Positions 1 through 5,854 of a stretch of 7,669 bases of DNA are shown here, in pieces. Source of the DNA: DAOMNN01 sp050486545 (lineage in GTDB: Bacteria; Pseudomonadota; Gammaproteobacteria; Burkholderiales; Rhodocyclaceae); contig JBJHDM010000097.1 in assembly GCA_050486545.1 (NCBI GenBank), positions 1 through 7,669 on the forward strand, given 5' to 3'. Position 1 is the first letter of the stretch; every line of letters starts with the position of its first letter. The notes beneath the pieces are model-generated. The model did no database searches. It saw nothing but the letters and a program-made list of their open reading frames with translations, and was not told where the DNA came from. The position numbers and the translations under genes are program-made.

Positions 1-2
1 GG

Positions 3-632
3 GCGCTGCTCGACATCGACCATGGCACCTACCCGTTCGTGACGTCGAGCAACTGCGTCGCAGGTCAGGCGGCTGCGGGCTCCGGGGTCGGGCCCGGGCG
101 ACTGCACTACGTGCTGGGCATCACCAAAGCCTATTGCACGCGCGTAGGTGCCGGACCGTTCCCGACCGAACTCGACATCGAGACCAAGGGCGTTCCGGGC
201 GAGCAGATGTCTTCGAAGGGGCGCGAGTTCGGCACCGTGACGGGTCGCAAGCGCCGTTGCGGCTGGCTCGACCTGGCGGCACTCAAGCGTTCGATCATCA
301 TCAACGGCGTCACCGGCCTGTGCATCACCAAGCTCGACGTCCTCGACGGTCTGCGCGAGCTGAACCTGTGCACCGGCTACCGGATCGATGGAGAAGTGGT
401 CGATCTGCTGCCGATGGGCTCCGAGGAAGTCAAGCGCTGCGAACCGGTGTATGAGACGATGTCCGGCTGGAGCAGCACGACCTTCGGTGCACAGAGCTGG
501 AACGACCTGCCGCCCGAGGCCCGTGCCTACCTGCACCGCATCGAGGAGATCTGCGAGATTCCGATCGACGTGATCTCGACGGGACCCGAGCGCGACGAGA
601 CCATTCTGCGCCGCCATCCGTTCGGCGCCTGA
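3..632 (+). CDS. purA: Adenylosuccinate synthetase, C-terminal part (5' end outside window)
   Basis: The product joins IMP and L-aspartate, using GTP, to make adenylosuccinate, the first committed step from IMP to AMP, in the cytosol. Only the last 210 codons or so are here; the frame is open from base 3 and ends with TGA at 630-632. The family is usually about 430 residues, so roughly half is missing to the left. Visible landmarks are the LLDIDHGTYPFVTSSN stretch at the left edge, VGAGPFPTEL, the aspartate-binding loop TGRKRR (bases 240-257) followed by GWLD, the guanine-recognition motif TKLDVLDG (327-350), PVYETMSGW, and the terminal STGPERDETI block. A GTG at 39 is an internal valine, not the start. 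Nothing suggests decay. A hairpin terminator follows 9 bases after the stop, separating it from rnr. The family assignment is near certain; only the true start is unknown. Confidence 0.97.
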   Translation, partial: ALLDIDHGTYPFVTSSNCVAGQAAAGSGVGPGRLHYVLGITKAYCTRVGAGPFPTELDIETKGVPGEQMSSKGREFGTVTGRKRRCGWLDLAALKRSIIINGVTGLCITKLDVLDGLRELNLCTGYRIDGEVVDLLPMGSEEVKRCEPVYETMSGWSSTTFGAQSWNDLPPEARAYLHRIEEICEIPIDVISTGPERDETILRRHPFGA

Positions 633-641
633 GCGCGAGAA

Positions 642-677
642 AAGCAAAAAGCCGGTCTTGCGACCGGCTTTTTGCTT
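642..677. terminator. Bidirectional intrinsic terminator shared by purA and the left tRNA-Leu gene
   Basis: A perfect 16-bp inverted repeat (arms 642-657 and 662-677, 4-base loop) has a GC-rich core, GCCGGTC, flanked by an A5 tract on the left arm and a T5 tract on the right arm. Read on the plus strand it ends purA transcription 9 bases after the stop codon. Read on the minus strand it begins 5 bases after the CCA of the left tRNA-Leu, with further T residues beyond the stem, so it should end that tRNA transcript too. The structure is seen directly; function in both directions is inferred from its symmetry and placement. Confidence 0.9.
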
Positions 678-682
678 GATAA

Positions 683-767
683 TGGTGCCCAGAAGAGGAC
701 TCGAACCTCCACGCCTCGCGGCACTAGTACCTGAAACTAGCGCGTCTACCAATTCCGCCATCTGGGC
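683..767 (-). tRNA. tRNA-Leu (anticodon CAG), left copy
   Basis: Read on the minus strand, the 85-nt gene folds as a class II tRNA: acceptor stem GCCCAGA/TCTGGGC, discriminator A, and an encoded CCA (683-685). The D-arm includes AATTGGTAGACGC, and the anticodon stem is CTAGT/ACTAG around the loop TTCAGGT. A long variable arm (stem GCC/GGC) is followed by the T-arm GGAGG-TTCGAGT-CCTCT. The anticodon CAG (731-733) reads CUG, the most used leucine codon in such GC-rich genomes. The long variable arm, A discriminator and close resemblance to the E. coli CAG leucine tRNA support leucine identity. It has its own -10 box just upstream (778-783) and shares the purA terminator downstream. It is base-for-base identical to the copy at 880-964. 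Confidence 0.97.
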
Positions 768-777
768 AGCGAGCGTC

Positions 778-806
778 ATTATATCGACAAGCGGGAGGCA
801 GGAAAA
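778..806 (-). promoter_or_regulatory. Promoter of the left tRNA-Leu gene
   Basis: On the minus strand a consensus TATAAT occupies 778-783, with 10 bases between it and the tRNA 5' end at 767, so transcription should begin only about 3-4 bases before the mature tRNA. The intervening GACGCTCGCT is GC-rich, like the discriminator of stable-RNA promoters sensitive to ppGpp. The -35 region is weak: TTTTCC at 801-806 with a 17-base spacer, or TTTCCT one base closer. The -10 box is convincing; the -35 choice is uncertain. Confidence 0.7.
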
Positions 807-838
807 GAACGCGGTCCATCCGACGATCCGGATGCCCG

Positions 839-871
839 AAAACACGATAGCCGGCACGAGGCCGGCTATCG
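839..871 (-). terminator. Intrinsic terminator of the right tRNA-Leu gene
   Basis: An 11-bp perfect inverted repeat, CGATAGCCGGC (845-855) and GCCGGCTATCG (861-871), with a 5-base loop, lies 8 bases after the CCA of the right tRNA-Leu. Read on the minus strand the stem is followed by GTGTTTT (T4 at 842-839). This is a short-tailed but plausible intrinsic terminator, making the right tRNA a unit separate from the left copy. On the plus strand there is no T tract after the stem, so it should not stop transcription entering rnr. Confidence 0.8.
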
Positions 872-879
872 CTTGAAAC

Positions 880-964
880 TGGTGCCCAGAAGAGGACTCG
901 AACCTCCACGCCTCGCGGCACTAGTACCTGAAACTAGCGCGTCTACCAATTCCGCCATCTGGGC
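880..964 (-). tRNA. tRNA-Leu (anticodon CAG), right copy
   Basis: This 85-nt gene is identical over its whole length to the one at 683-767: same class II fold, anticodon CAG at 928-930, encoded CCA at 880-882. Its 5' end at 964 lies 38 bases before the rnr start codon, and the two genes point away from each other. It has a near-consensus promoter (976-1003) and its own hairpin terminator (839-871). Sequence beyond the tRNA ends is mostly different from the left copy, apart from a shared TCAAGC a few bases after the CCA, so the duplication is old enough for the flanks to diverge while the tRNA stayed identical. Confidence 0.97.
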
Positions 965-975
965 AGGAGCCGCGC

Positions 976-1003
976 ATTATAAGCACCGAACGAAGAAAGT
1001 CAA
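976..1003 (-). promoter_or_regulatory. Strong promoter of the right tRNA-Leu gene, overlapping the rnr start
   Basis: On the minus strand TTGACT (998-1003) and TATAAT (976-981) are separated by 16 bases, a near-consensus sigma-70 promoter. The -10 box is 11 bases from the tRNA 5' end and the discriminator GCGCGGCTCCT is GC-rich, as in growth-rate-controlled stable-RNA promoters. The outermost base of the -35 box is the A of the rnr ATG, and the spacer covers the rnr ribosome-binding region. Confidence 0.85.
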
Positions 1004-3483
1004 TGACCGACAAGAAAAGAAAGAAATCGGGCGGCAAGGCCGCCCCCGGAAACCGCCTGAGCGAGATTCGCCAGGCGGACCCCTGTCTGGAGCGCGAGAT
1101 CGCGCAATATCCCAATCCTCTGCCCAGCCGCGAGTACGTCGAGCAGATCCTCGCCGACCAGGGCGTCCCGTTGCGATTCGAGCAGTTGTGCGAAGCGCTG
1201 GACATCACCTCGGAAGAGGTCGGGCTGTTCGAGCGACGCCTGCGCGCGATGGAGCGCGATGGCCAGGTGATCCGGAACCGTCGCGGCGCCTTCATCCTGC
1301 CCGACAAGGCAGACCTGATCCGCGGCCGCGTCTCAGGCCATGCCGACGGGTTCGGCTTCCTGATCCGGGACGACGGGCAGCCCGACGTATTCCTCGGGCC
1401 CAAGGAGATGCGCGAAGTCCTGCATGGCGATCGGGTCATCGCCCGCATCGCCGGCACCGACCGGCGCGGCCGCCCGGAGGGCAAGGTCGTCGAGATCCTG
1501 GAACGCGCGAACAAGCAGGTCGTCGGACGGGTCCTCGACGAGCACGGCGTGCTGCTTGTGGTGCCGGAAGATCGACGGATCGCGCAGGATATCCTCGTGG
1601 CCCCGGGAGGCAAGCGACCCCGTGCGGGTCAGGTCGTGACGGTGGAACTGGTCGAACAGCCGACCAAGCTCGCCCAGCCGATCGGACGGGTCGTCGAAGT
1701 CCTGGGCAACTACGCCGATCCGGGCATGGAGATCGAGATCGCCCTGCGCAAGCACCAGCTGCCTTTCGATTTCTCCCCGGCCGCTCGCGAGCAGGCTCGC
1801 CGGCTGCCGGACAAGGTGCGCAAGAAGGACCGTGGTGGACGCGAGGATCTGACCGCCCTGCCGCTGGTCACGATCGACGGTGAAACGGCGAAGGACTTCG
1901 ATGACGCCGTCTATTGCGAGCGCCAGGGGCGCGGCTTCCGCCTGATCGTGGCGATCGCCGACGTCTCGCACTACGTCGAGGGCGGCAGCGCGCTCGATGC
2001 CGATGCGCTCGAGCGCGGCAATTCGGTCTATTTCCCGCGCCGGGTCATCCCGATGTTGCCGGAAAAGCTCAGCAACGGCCTGTGTTCGCTCGTCCCGCAG
2101 GCCGAGCGCCTGTGCATGGCGTGCGATATGAGCCTGTCGGCAAGCGGCGAGATCAAGGCGTACCGCTTTTACCCGGCCGTGATGTTCTCGCACGCGCGCC
2201 TGACCTACAACCAGGTCGCCGCCATGCTGTACGAAGGCGACAAGGCATTGCGTGCCGAATTCAAGTCGTTGCTGCCGCACCTAGAAAATCTCGACAAGCT
2301 CTTCCGGCAGTTGCTCAAGGCGCGTGCCCGGCGTGGCGCGATCGACTTCGAAACGACCGAGACGCGGATGATCTTCGACGACCAGGGCAAGATCGAACGC
2401 ATCGTTCCCGAAGTGCGCAACGATGCCCACCGCCTGATCGAGGAGTGCATGCTCGCGGCGAACGTCTGCGCCTCCGATTTCCTGCAGTCGCGCGAACAGC
2501 CCGCCCTGTACCGTGTGCATGAGGGGCCGACGCCAGAGAAGCTTGAGAAGCTGCGCACCTTTCTTTCCGAGTTCGGGTTCGGGCTGGGGGGCGGCGACGA
2601 ACCGCGCGCGCGCGACTATGCGAAGCTGCTCGAGCAGATCAAGACGCGTCCCGACGCCTTGCTGCTGCAGACGGTGATGCTTCGATCGCTGCGTCAGGCG
2701 GTCTACAGTCCAGACAACGTCGGGCACTTCGGCCTCGCCTACGAAGCCTATACCCACTTCACCTCACCAATCCGGCGCTACCCAGACCTGCTCGTGCATC
2801 GTGCGATCAAGGCAGCGCTGGAAGGCGGCAAGCAATCCGCCGGGGACTGGGATGCGATCGGTCTGCATTGCTCGCAGACCGAACGCCGTGCCGACGACGC
2901 CACGCGCGACGTGGTGTCCTGGCTGAAGTGCTTCTACATGCAGGACAAGGTGGGCGAGGAATTCGAAGGCAGCGTCTCGGCGGTGGTGCCGTTCGGCCTG
3001 TTCGTAGCGCTCGACGACATCTTCATCGAAGGCCTGGTGCATATCTCCGATCTCGGGACCGACTACTTTCACTTCGACGAAGCCCGCCATGAGCTGGCGG
3101 GTGAGCGTACCGGCATGCGCTACCGCCTCTCGGACCGGATTCGCGTGCAGGTGGTGCGGGTCGACCTGGCGACGACCAAGATCGACTTCCGCCTGGTGGA
3201 TGGGCCGGTACGCACGACCGAACGGGTCGGCAAGACCGAACGATCGAAGGCGGCGAAGTCGAGGGCTGCAGCGCACGAGCAGGCCGCGAGGCCGGCCAGA
3301 TCCGAGAAGGTAAAGGCGCCGTCGAAGACCGCGAAGACAGCCGGTGTGGCGAAGGCGACCGGCCGGGCCAAGCCCGCGAAGACCGCAAAGTCGGCGAGAA
3401 CGGTGAAAACGGCGAAGGCCGTCAAGACGGAAGGCTCGCGCGTGGGCGGTGCGGCAAAGCGCAAGGAGCGTCGTCGTGGGTAA
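1003..3483 (+). CDS. rnr: Ribonuclease R (3'-5' exoribonuclease)
   Basis: RNase R degrades RNA processively from the 3' end, including structured RNA, and serves in mRNA decay, rRNA/tRNA quality control and trans-translation. At 826 aa it matches the family (about 813 in E. coli). A basic N-terminus (MTDKKRKK) precedes a winged-helix region at about 40-100 and cold-shock-type RNA-binding domains at about 105-250. The RNB catalytic domain spans about 285-610, with the metal-binding motif DGETAKDFDD (Asp 292, 298, 300, 301), VSHYVEGG and HFTSPIRRYPDLLVHR (585-600). An S1 domain lies at about 650-732 (FEGSVSAVVPFGLFV). The last 80 or so residues are a Lys/Ala/Thr-rich tail with repeated KTAK-like units. 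ATG 1003 gives the usual N-terminus, but its ribosome site (AGAAAG, 994-999) is weak. Upstream purA is terminated, so rnr needs its own promoter, not clearly visible. rlmB is coupled downstream. Confidence 0.97.
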   Translation: MTDKKRKKSGGKAAPGNRLSEIRQADPCLEREIAQYPNPLPSREYVEQILADQGVPLRFEQLCEALDITSEEVGLFERRLRAMERDGQVIRNRRGAFILPDKADLIRGRVSGHADGFGFLIRDDGQPDVFLGPKEMREVLHGDRVIARIAGTDRRGRPEGKVVEILERANKQVVGRVLDEHGVLLVVPEDRRIAQDILVAPGGKRPRAGQVVTVELVEQPTKLAQPIGRVVEVLGNYADPGMEIEIALRKHQLPFDFSPAAREQARRLPDKVRKKDRGGREDLTALPLVTIDGETAKDFDDAVYCERQGRGFRLIVAIADVSHYVEGGSALDADALERGNSVYFPRRVIPMLPEKLSNGLCSLVPQAERLCMACDMSLSASGEIKAYRFYPAVMFSHARLTYNQVAAMLYEGDKALRAEFKSLLPHLENLDKLFRQLLKARARRGAIDFETTETRMIFDDQGKIERIVPEVRNDAHRLIEECMLAANVCASDFLQSREQPALYRVHEGPTPEKLEKLRTFLSEFGFGLGGGDEPRARDYAKLLEQIKTRPDALLLQTVMLRSLRQAVYSPDNVGHFGLAYEAYTHFTSPIRRYPDLLVHRAIKAALEGGKQSAGDWDAIGLHCSQTERRADDATRDVVSWLKCFYMQDKVGEEFEGSVSAVVPFGLFVALDDIFIEGLVHISDLGTDYFHFDEARHELAGERTGMRYRLSDRIRVQVVRVDLATTKIDFRLVDGPVRTTERVGKTERSKAAKSRAAAHEQAARPARSEKVKAPSKTAKTAGVAKATGRAKPAKTAKSARTVKTAKAVKTEGSRVGGAAKRKERRRG
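3463..3468 (+). promoter_or_regulatory. Ribosome-binding site that fixes the rlmB start
   Basis: AAGGAG lies 7 bases before GTG 3476, inside the last codons of rnr. It is the best Shine-Dalgarno match near the 5' end of rlmB and favours the GTG over the in-frame GTG 3449 and ATG 3539. Its position within rnr implies that ribosomes finishing rnr can re-initiate on rlmB. Confidence 0.75.
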
Positions 3484-4270
3484 GCGGACTTCGTCACGCA
3501 GCGTCGCGGGGGGTGGCGTGCAGGAAGCGGGCAGCCGCATGATCTATGGTTTTCATGCGGTATTGGGGAAGCTGCGGCGCGACCCCGGTGGGGTGCGCGA
3601 GGTGTACCTGTCCTCGGAACGTCACGATGCACGGACGAAGGACGTGTTGAGGCTGGCCGAGGCGCAGGACGTGCGTCTGGTCCAGGCCGATGGCGAACGG
3701 CTCGACCGCATGGTCGGCACGCGTCGGCATCAGGGCGTGGTGGCGCGGGTCGATGCGAATGCGCGCGAACTGAAGCTGGCCGATGTCCTCGAGGGGCTCG
3801 AGGAGCAGGCCTTGCTGCTGGTGCTCGACGGCATCCAGGATCCGCACAACCTTGGCGCCTGCCTGCGGGTGGCCGATGCGGCGGGCGTCCATGCCGTCAT
3901 CGCGCCGAAGGACCGTGCCGTCGGGCTCAACGCCACGGCGATCAAGGTCGCCAGCGGTGCGGCCGACAGTGTGCCCTATGTGACGGTGACCAACCTCGCA
4001 CGCAGCCTGCGCGAGATGCAGGAAGCCGGGGTCTGGGTCGTGGGTGCCGCCGGCGAAGCCGAAAAATCGATCTACGAGATCGACCAGACCGGCCCGGTCG
4101 CGTGGGTTCTCGGTGCCGAAGGCGACGGCTTGCGGCGCCTCACCCGAGAGACGTGCGACGAACTCGCGCGGATCCCGATGCACGGCAGCGTCGAGAGCCT
4201 GAACGTGTCGGTGGCCAGTGGGATCTGCCTGTTCGAGGCCCGCCGCCAGCGCGCAGGCCGGAGCGGGTAG
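3476..4270 (+). CDS. rlmB: 23S rRNA (guanosine-2251-2'-O)-methyltransferase, SpoU/TrmH family
   Basis: RlmB uses S-adenosylmethionine to methylate the 2'-OH of G2251 in the P-loop of 23S rRNA. The 264-aa product has an N-terminal substrate-binding domain starting at MIYGFHAV (22-29) with RRHQGVVARV (83-92). The SpoU knotted methyltransferase domain follows: DGIQDPHNLGACLRVADAAG (118-137, with the key Asn125), GAEGDGL (213-219), and the cofactor-loop block VESLNVSVASG (239-249). GTG 3476 was chosen for its AAGGAG site; it overlaps the rnr stop by 8 bases and adds a basic 21-residue leader. ATG 3539 would give 243 aa, the E. coli length, and remains a real alternative, but has a poorer ribosome site. 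Adjacency to rnr is conserved in beta- and gammaproteobacteria. It ends in TAG 48 bases from the convergent aldehyde dehydrogenase gene. Confidence 0.94.
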   Translation: MGKRTSSRSVAGGGVQEAGSRMIYGFHAVLGKLRRDPGGVREVYLSSERHDARTKDVLRLAEAQDVRLVQADGERLDRMVGTRRHQGVVARVDANARELKLADVLEGLEEQALLLVLDGIQDPHNLGACLRVADAAGVHAVIAPKDRAVGLNATAIKVASGAADSVPYVTVTNLARSLREMQEAGVWVVGAAGEAEKSIYEIDQTGPVAWVLGAEGDGLRRLTRETCDELARIPMHGSVESLNVSVASGICLFEARRQRAGRSG

Positions 4271-4318
4271 CCGTAGGGCGGCCGGGCGCAGCAGTTCAGC
4301 CGCAAACCCGACGGGCTG

Positions 4319-5746
4319 CTAGACGGAGAAGCCGCCGAGCTTCGTTTCCAGGTACTCGAAGATCCCCTCGCGGGCGCCCTCCCGGCCCAGTCCGCTCTCC
4401 TTCATGCCTCCGAAGGGAGCGGCCGCCGAGGTGGGATTGATGTCGTTGATGCCGACGATGCCAAAGCGCAGGCCTTCGAACATGCGCAAGGCCCGCGCGA
4501 CATCACGGGTGTAGACATAGGCGGCGAGCCCGTAGTCGGTGTCGTTGGCCATGGCCAGCACGTCGTCGGCGTCGTCGAATTCGATGACCGCAGCGACGGG
4601 GCCGAAGGTCTCCTCGCGGTAGATCCGCATCTCGGGTGTGACACCTGTGAGCAGGGTCGGCGCGTAGAAGCAGCCTTTCTCCAGGCCGGGAAGATGCAGC
4701 CGTTCGCCGCCGCACACGATCCGGGCGCCCTTTGCCACCGCATCCTCGACCTGGCGTGCGACCTTCAGCACCGCTGCTTCATTGTTGAGCGGGCCGATGG
4801 CCACTCCTGGGTCGAGGCCGTTGCCCGCTTGCAGCCTGCCGATGCGTTCGGCCAGCGTGGACGCGAAGGCATCGGCGACCTGGCGGTGTACGAACATCCG
4901 GTTGGGTGAAATGCAGGCCTGGCCGGTGTTGAGGAACTTGACGCCGGCTGCGCCCTTGGCCGCGTGGACCGGATCGGCATCGGGGAAGACGATGAACGGT
5001 GCATGTCCGCCAAGCTCCATCGACACGCGCTTCATCGTCGCGGCCGCTTCGCGTGCGAGCAGCTTGCCGACTGCGGTGGAGCCTGTGAACGTGAGCTTGC
5101 GTACGGCTGGATGCGTGGCGAACACTTCGCCGATGGGGCGTGGGTCGGCGGCGGTGACCAGGTTCGCGACCCCGGCCGGAAGCCCTGCATCGTGCAGGAT
5201 CTCGAATACCGCACGGGCGCACAGCGGCGTCGACTCGGCGGGCTTGAGCACCGCCGTGCAGCCGGCTGCCAGCGCCGGTGCGAGCTTGCGCGTGATCATC
5301 GAGACCGGGTAGTTCCATGGCGTGATCGCGGCGACCACGCCGACGGGCTGGTGCGCGACCAGGAACCGCTGGTCGGCCCGGGCCGAGGGGATCGTCTCGC
5401 CGTATACGCGCTTGGCCTCTTCGGAGAACCAGAGCAGGAAGTCGGCCGCGTACTGGACCTCGTTCAGGGCGGCCTTGAGGGGCTTGCCCTGTTCGGCGGT
5501 CATCAGGCGCGCAAGCGCCTCGCGGCGTTCGAGCATGAGTTCCCAGGCCTTGCGCAGCCAGGCCGAGCGCTCGTAGGCGGTTCGTGCGGCCCAATCGGGA
5601 AAGGCCTGCCCGGCGACGGCGATGGCCCGCTCGGCATCCTCGCGCCGGCCGTCGGGCATCTCCCCGATCTTCTCGCCGGTGGCCGGGTTGAATACATCGA
5701 ACGTTCCGCCGCCGGATGCCGGAACCCATTCGCCGCCGATATACAT
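4319..5746 (-). CDS. NAD-dependent aldehyde dehydrogenase, succinate-semialdehyde dehydrogenase type
   Basis: The enzyme should oxidise an aldehyde to its acid with NAD+; the closest group appears to be succinate-semialdehyde dehydrogenases, which feed 4-aminobutyrate or 4-hydroxybutyrate carbon into the TCA cycle. The 475-aa protein has full family length and all catalytic parts: oxyanion Asn145 (TPWNYP), Lys168 (KPAESTP), Glu244 (MELGGHAP), nucleophile Cys278 (NTGQACISPNR), EETFGP (378-383), and the C-terminal GGMKESGLGREG (446-457) and EYLETK. Glu171 in KPAE usually marks preference for NAD over NADP. ATG 5746 is preferred to a start 16 codons upstream because AGGAGG lies 5 bases before it. 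It follows aidB on the same strand after a 108-bp gap. The aldehyde dehydrogenase fold is certain; the substrate is a family-level guess, and other semialdehydes are possible. Confidence 0.9.
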   Translation of the reverse strand: MYIGGEWVPASGGGTFDVFNPATGEKIGEMPDGRREDAERAIAVAGQAFPDWAARTAYERSAWLRKAWELMLERREALARLMTAEQGKPLKAALNEVQYAADFLLWFSEEAKRVYGETIPSARADQRFLVAHQPVGVVAAITPWNYPVSMITRKLAPALAAGCTAVLKPAESTPLCARAVFEILHDAGLPAGVANLVTAADPRPIGEVFATHPAVRKLTFTGSTAVGKLLAREAAATMKRVSMELGGHAPFIVFPDADPVHAAKGAAGVKFLNTGQACISPNRMFVHRQVADAFASTLAERIGRLQAGNGLDPGVAIGPLNNEAAVLKVARQVEDAVAKGARIVCGGERLHLPGLEKGCFYAPTLLTGVTPEMRIYREETFGPVAAVIEFDDADDVLAMANDTDYGLAAYVYTRDVARALRMFEGLRFGIVGINDINPTSAAAPFGGMKESGLGREGAREGIFEYLETKLGGFSV

Positions 5747-5751
5747 CGCGC

Positions 5752-5757
5752 CCTCCT
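5752..5757 (-). promoter_or_regulatory. Consensus ribosome-binding site of the aldehyde dehydrogenase gene
   Basis: AGGAGG on the minus strand lies 5 bases upstream of ATG 5746. It decides the start in favour of the protein beginning MYIGGEW, the expected N-terminus for the family, over the longer in-frame reading. Confidence 0.85.
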
Positions 5758-5780
5758 GATCGTTGCGTGTCGAACAAAAT

Positions 5781-5814
5781 ATTCTAGCCTGCAACGGCGG
5801 CTTCAGGATTGCAG
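5781..5814 (-). promoter_or_regulatory. Possible promoter and operator of the aldehyde dehydrogenase gene
   Basis: The 108-bp gap between aidB and the aldehyde dehydrogenase gene contains a short AT-rich patch (5773-5786), unusual in this DNA. It includes TAGAAT (5781-5786) on the minus strand, placed to start transcription near 5774, about 28 bases before the ATG. No good -35 box lies upstream. Instead a perfect inverted repeat, CTGCAA (5789-5794) and TTGCAG (5809-5814) with a 14-base gap, covers the -35 region, where an activator or repressor could bind. This is inference from composition and symmetry only. Confidence 0.3.
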
Positions 5815-5854
5815 CCTGTTCCCGTGGGGGCGCATGCCCATCGGACGAAGCGGT

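Noticed and set aside
687..767. Plus-strand reading frames across both tRNA genes giving a peptide like VPRRGLEPPRLAALVPETS
   Set aside because: This is the antisense translation of tRNA-Leu and recurs wherever such tRNA genes exist. It is a familiar spurious protein, not a gene.
683..964. The duplicated tRNA as attachment-site duplication left by an integrated element
   Set aside because: Integration normally duplicates only a 3' part of the tRNA and leaves integrase genes. Here both copies are complete with their own promoters, and the 112 bp between them holds only a terminator and a promoter.
873..1883. A 336-codon plus-strand frame crossing the right tRNA and the 5' part of rnr
   Set aside because: It runs through tRNA antisense and then out of frame with a clear RNase R. 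Its Arg/Pro-rich composition is typical of shadow frames in GC-rich DNA.
1333..2280. A 315-codon minus-strand frame within rnr
   Set aside because: It lies antisense to the RNase R catalytic region, with no motif and no start signals; a shadow frame.
3240..3480. Repetitive 3' end of rnr as a separate repeat element or frameshifted region
   Set aside because: The frame stays open, the encoded basic tail fits the RNase R family, and the repeats are degenerate at codon level, so it is a protein tail and not a mobile or CRISPR-like repeat.
4271..4318. Terminator between rlmB and the aldehyde dehydrogenase gene
   Set aside because: Only a 5-bp stem with a 12-base loop and no T tract could be drawn, which is not enough to call.
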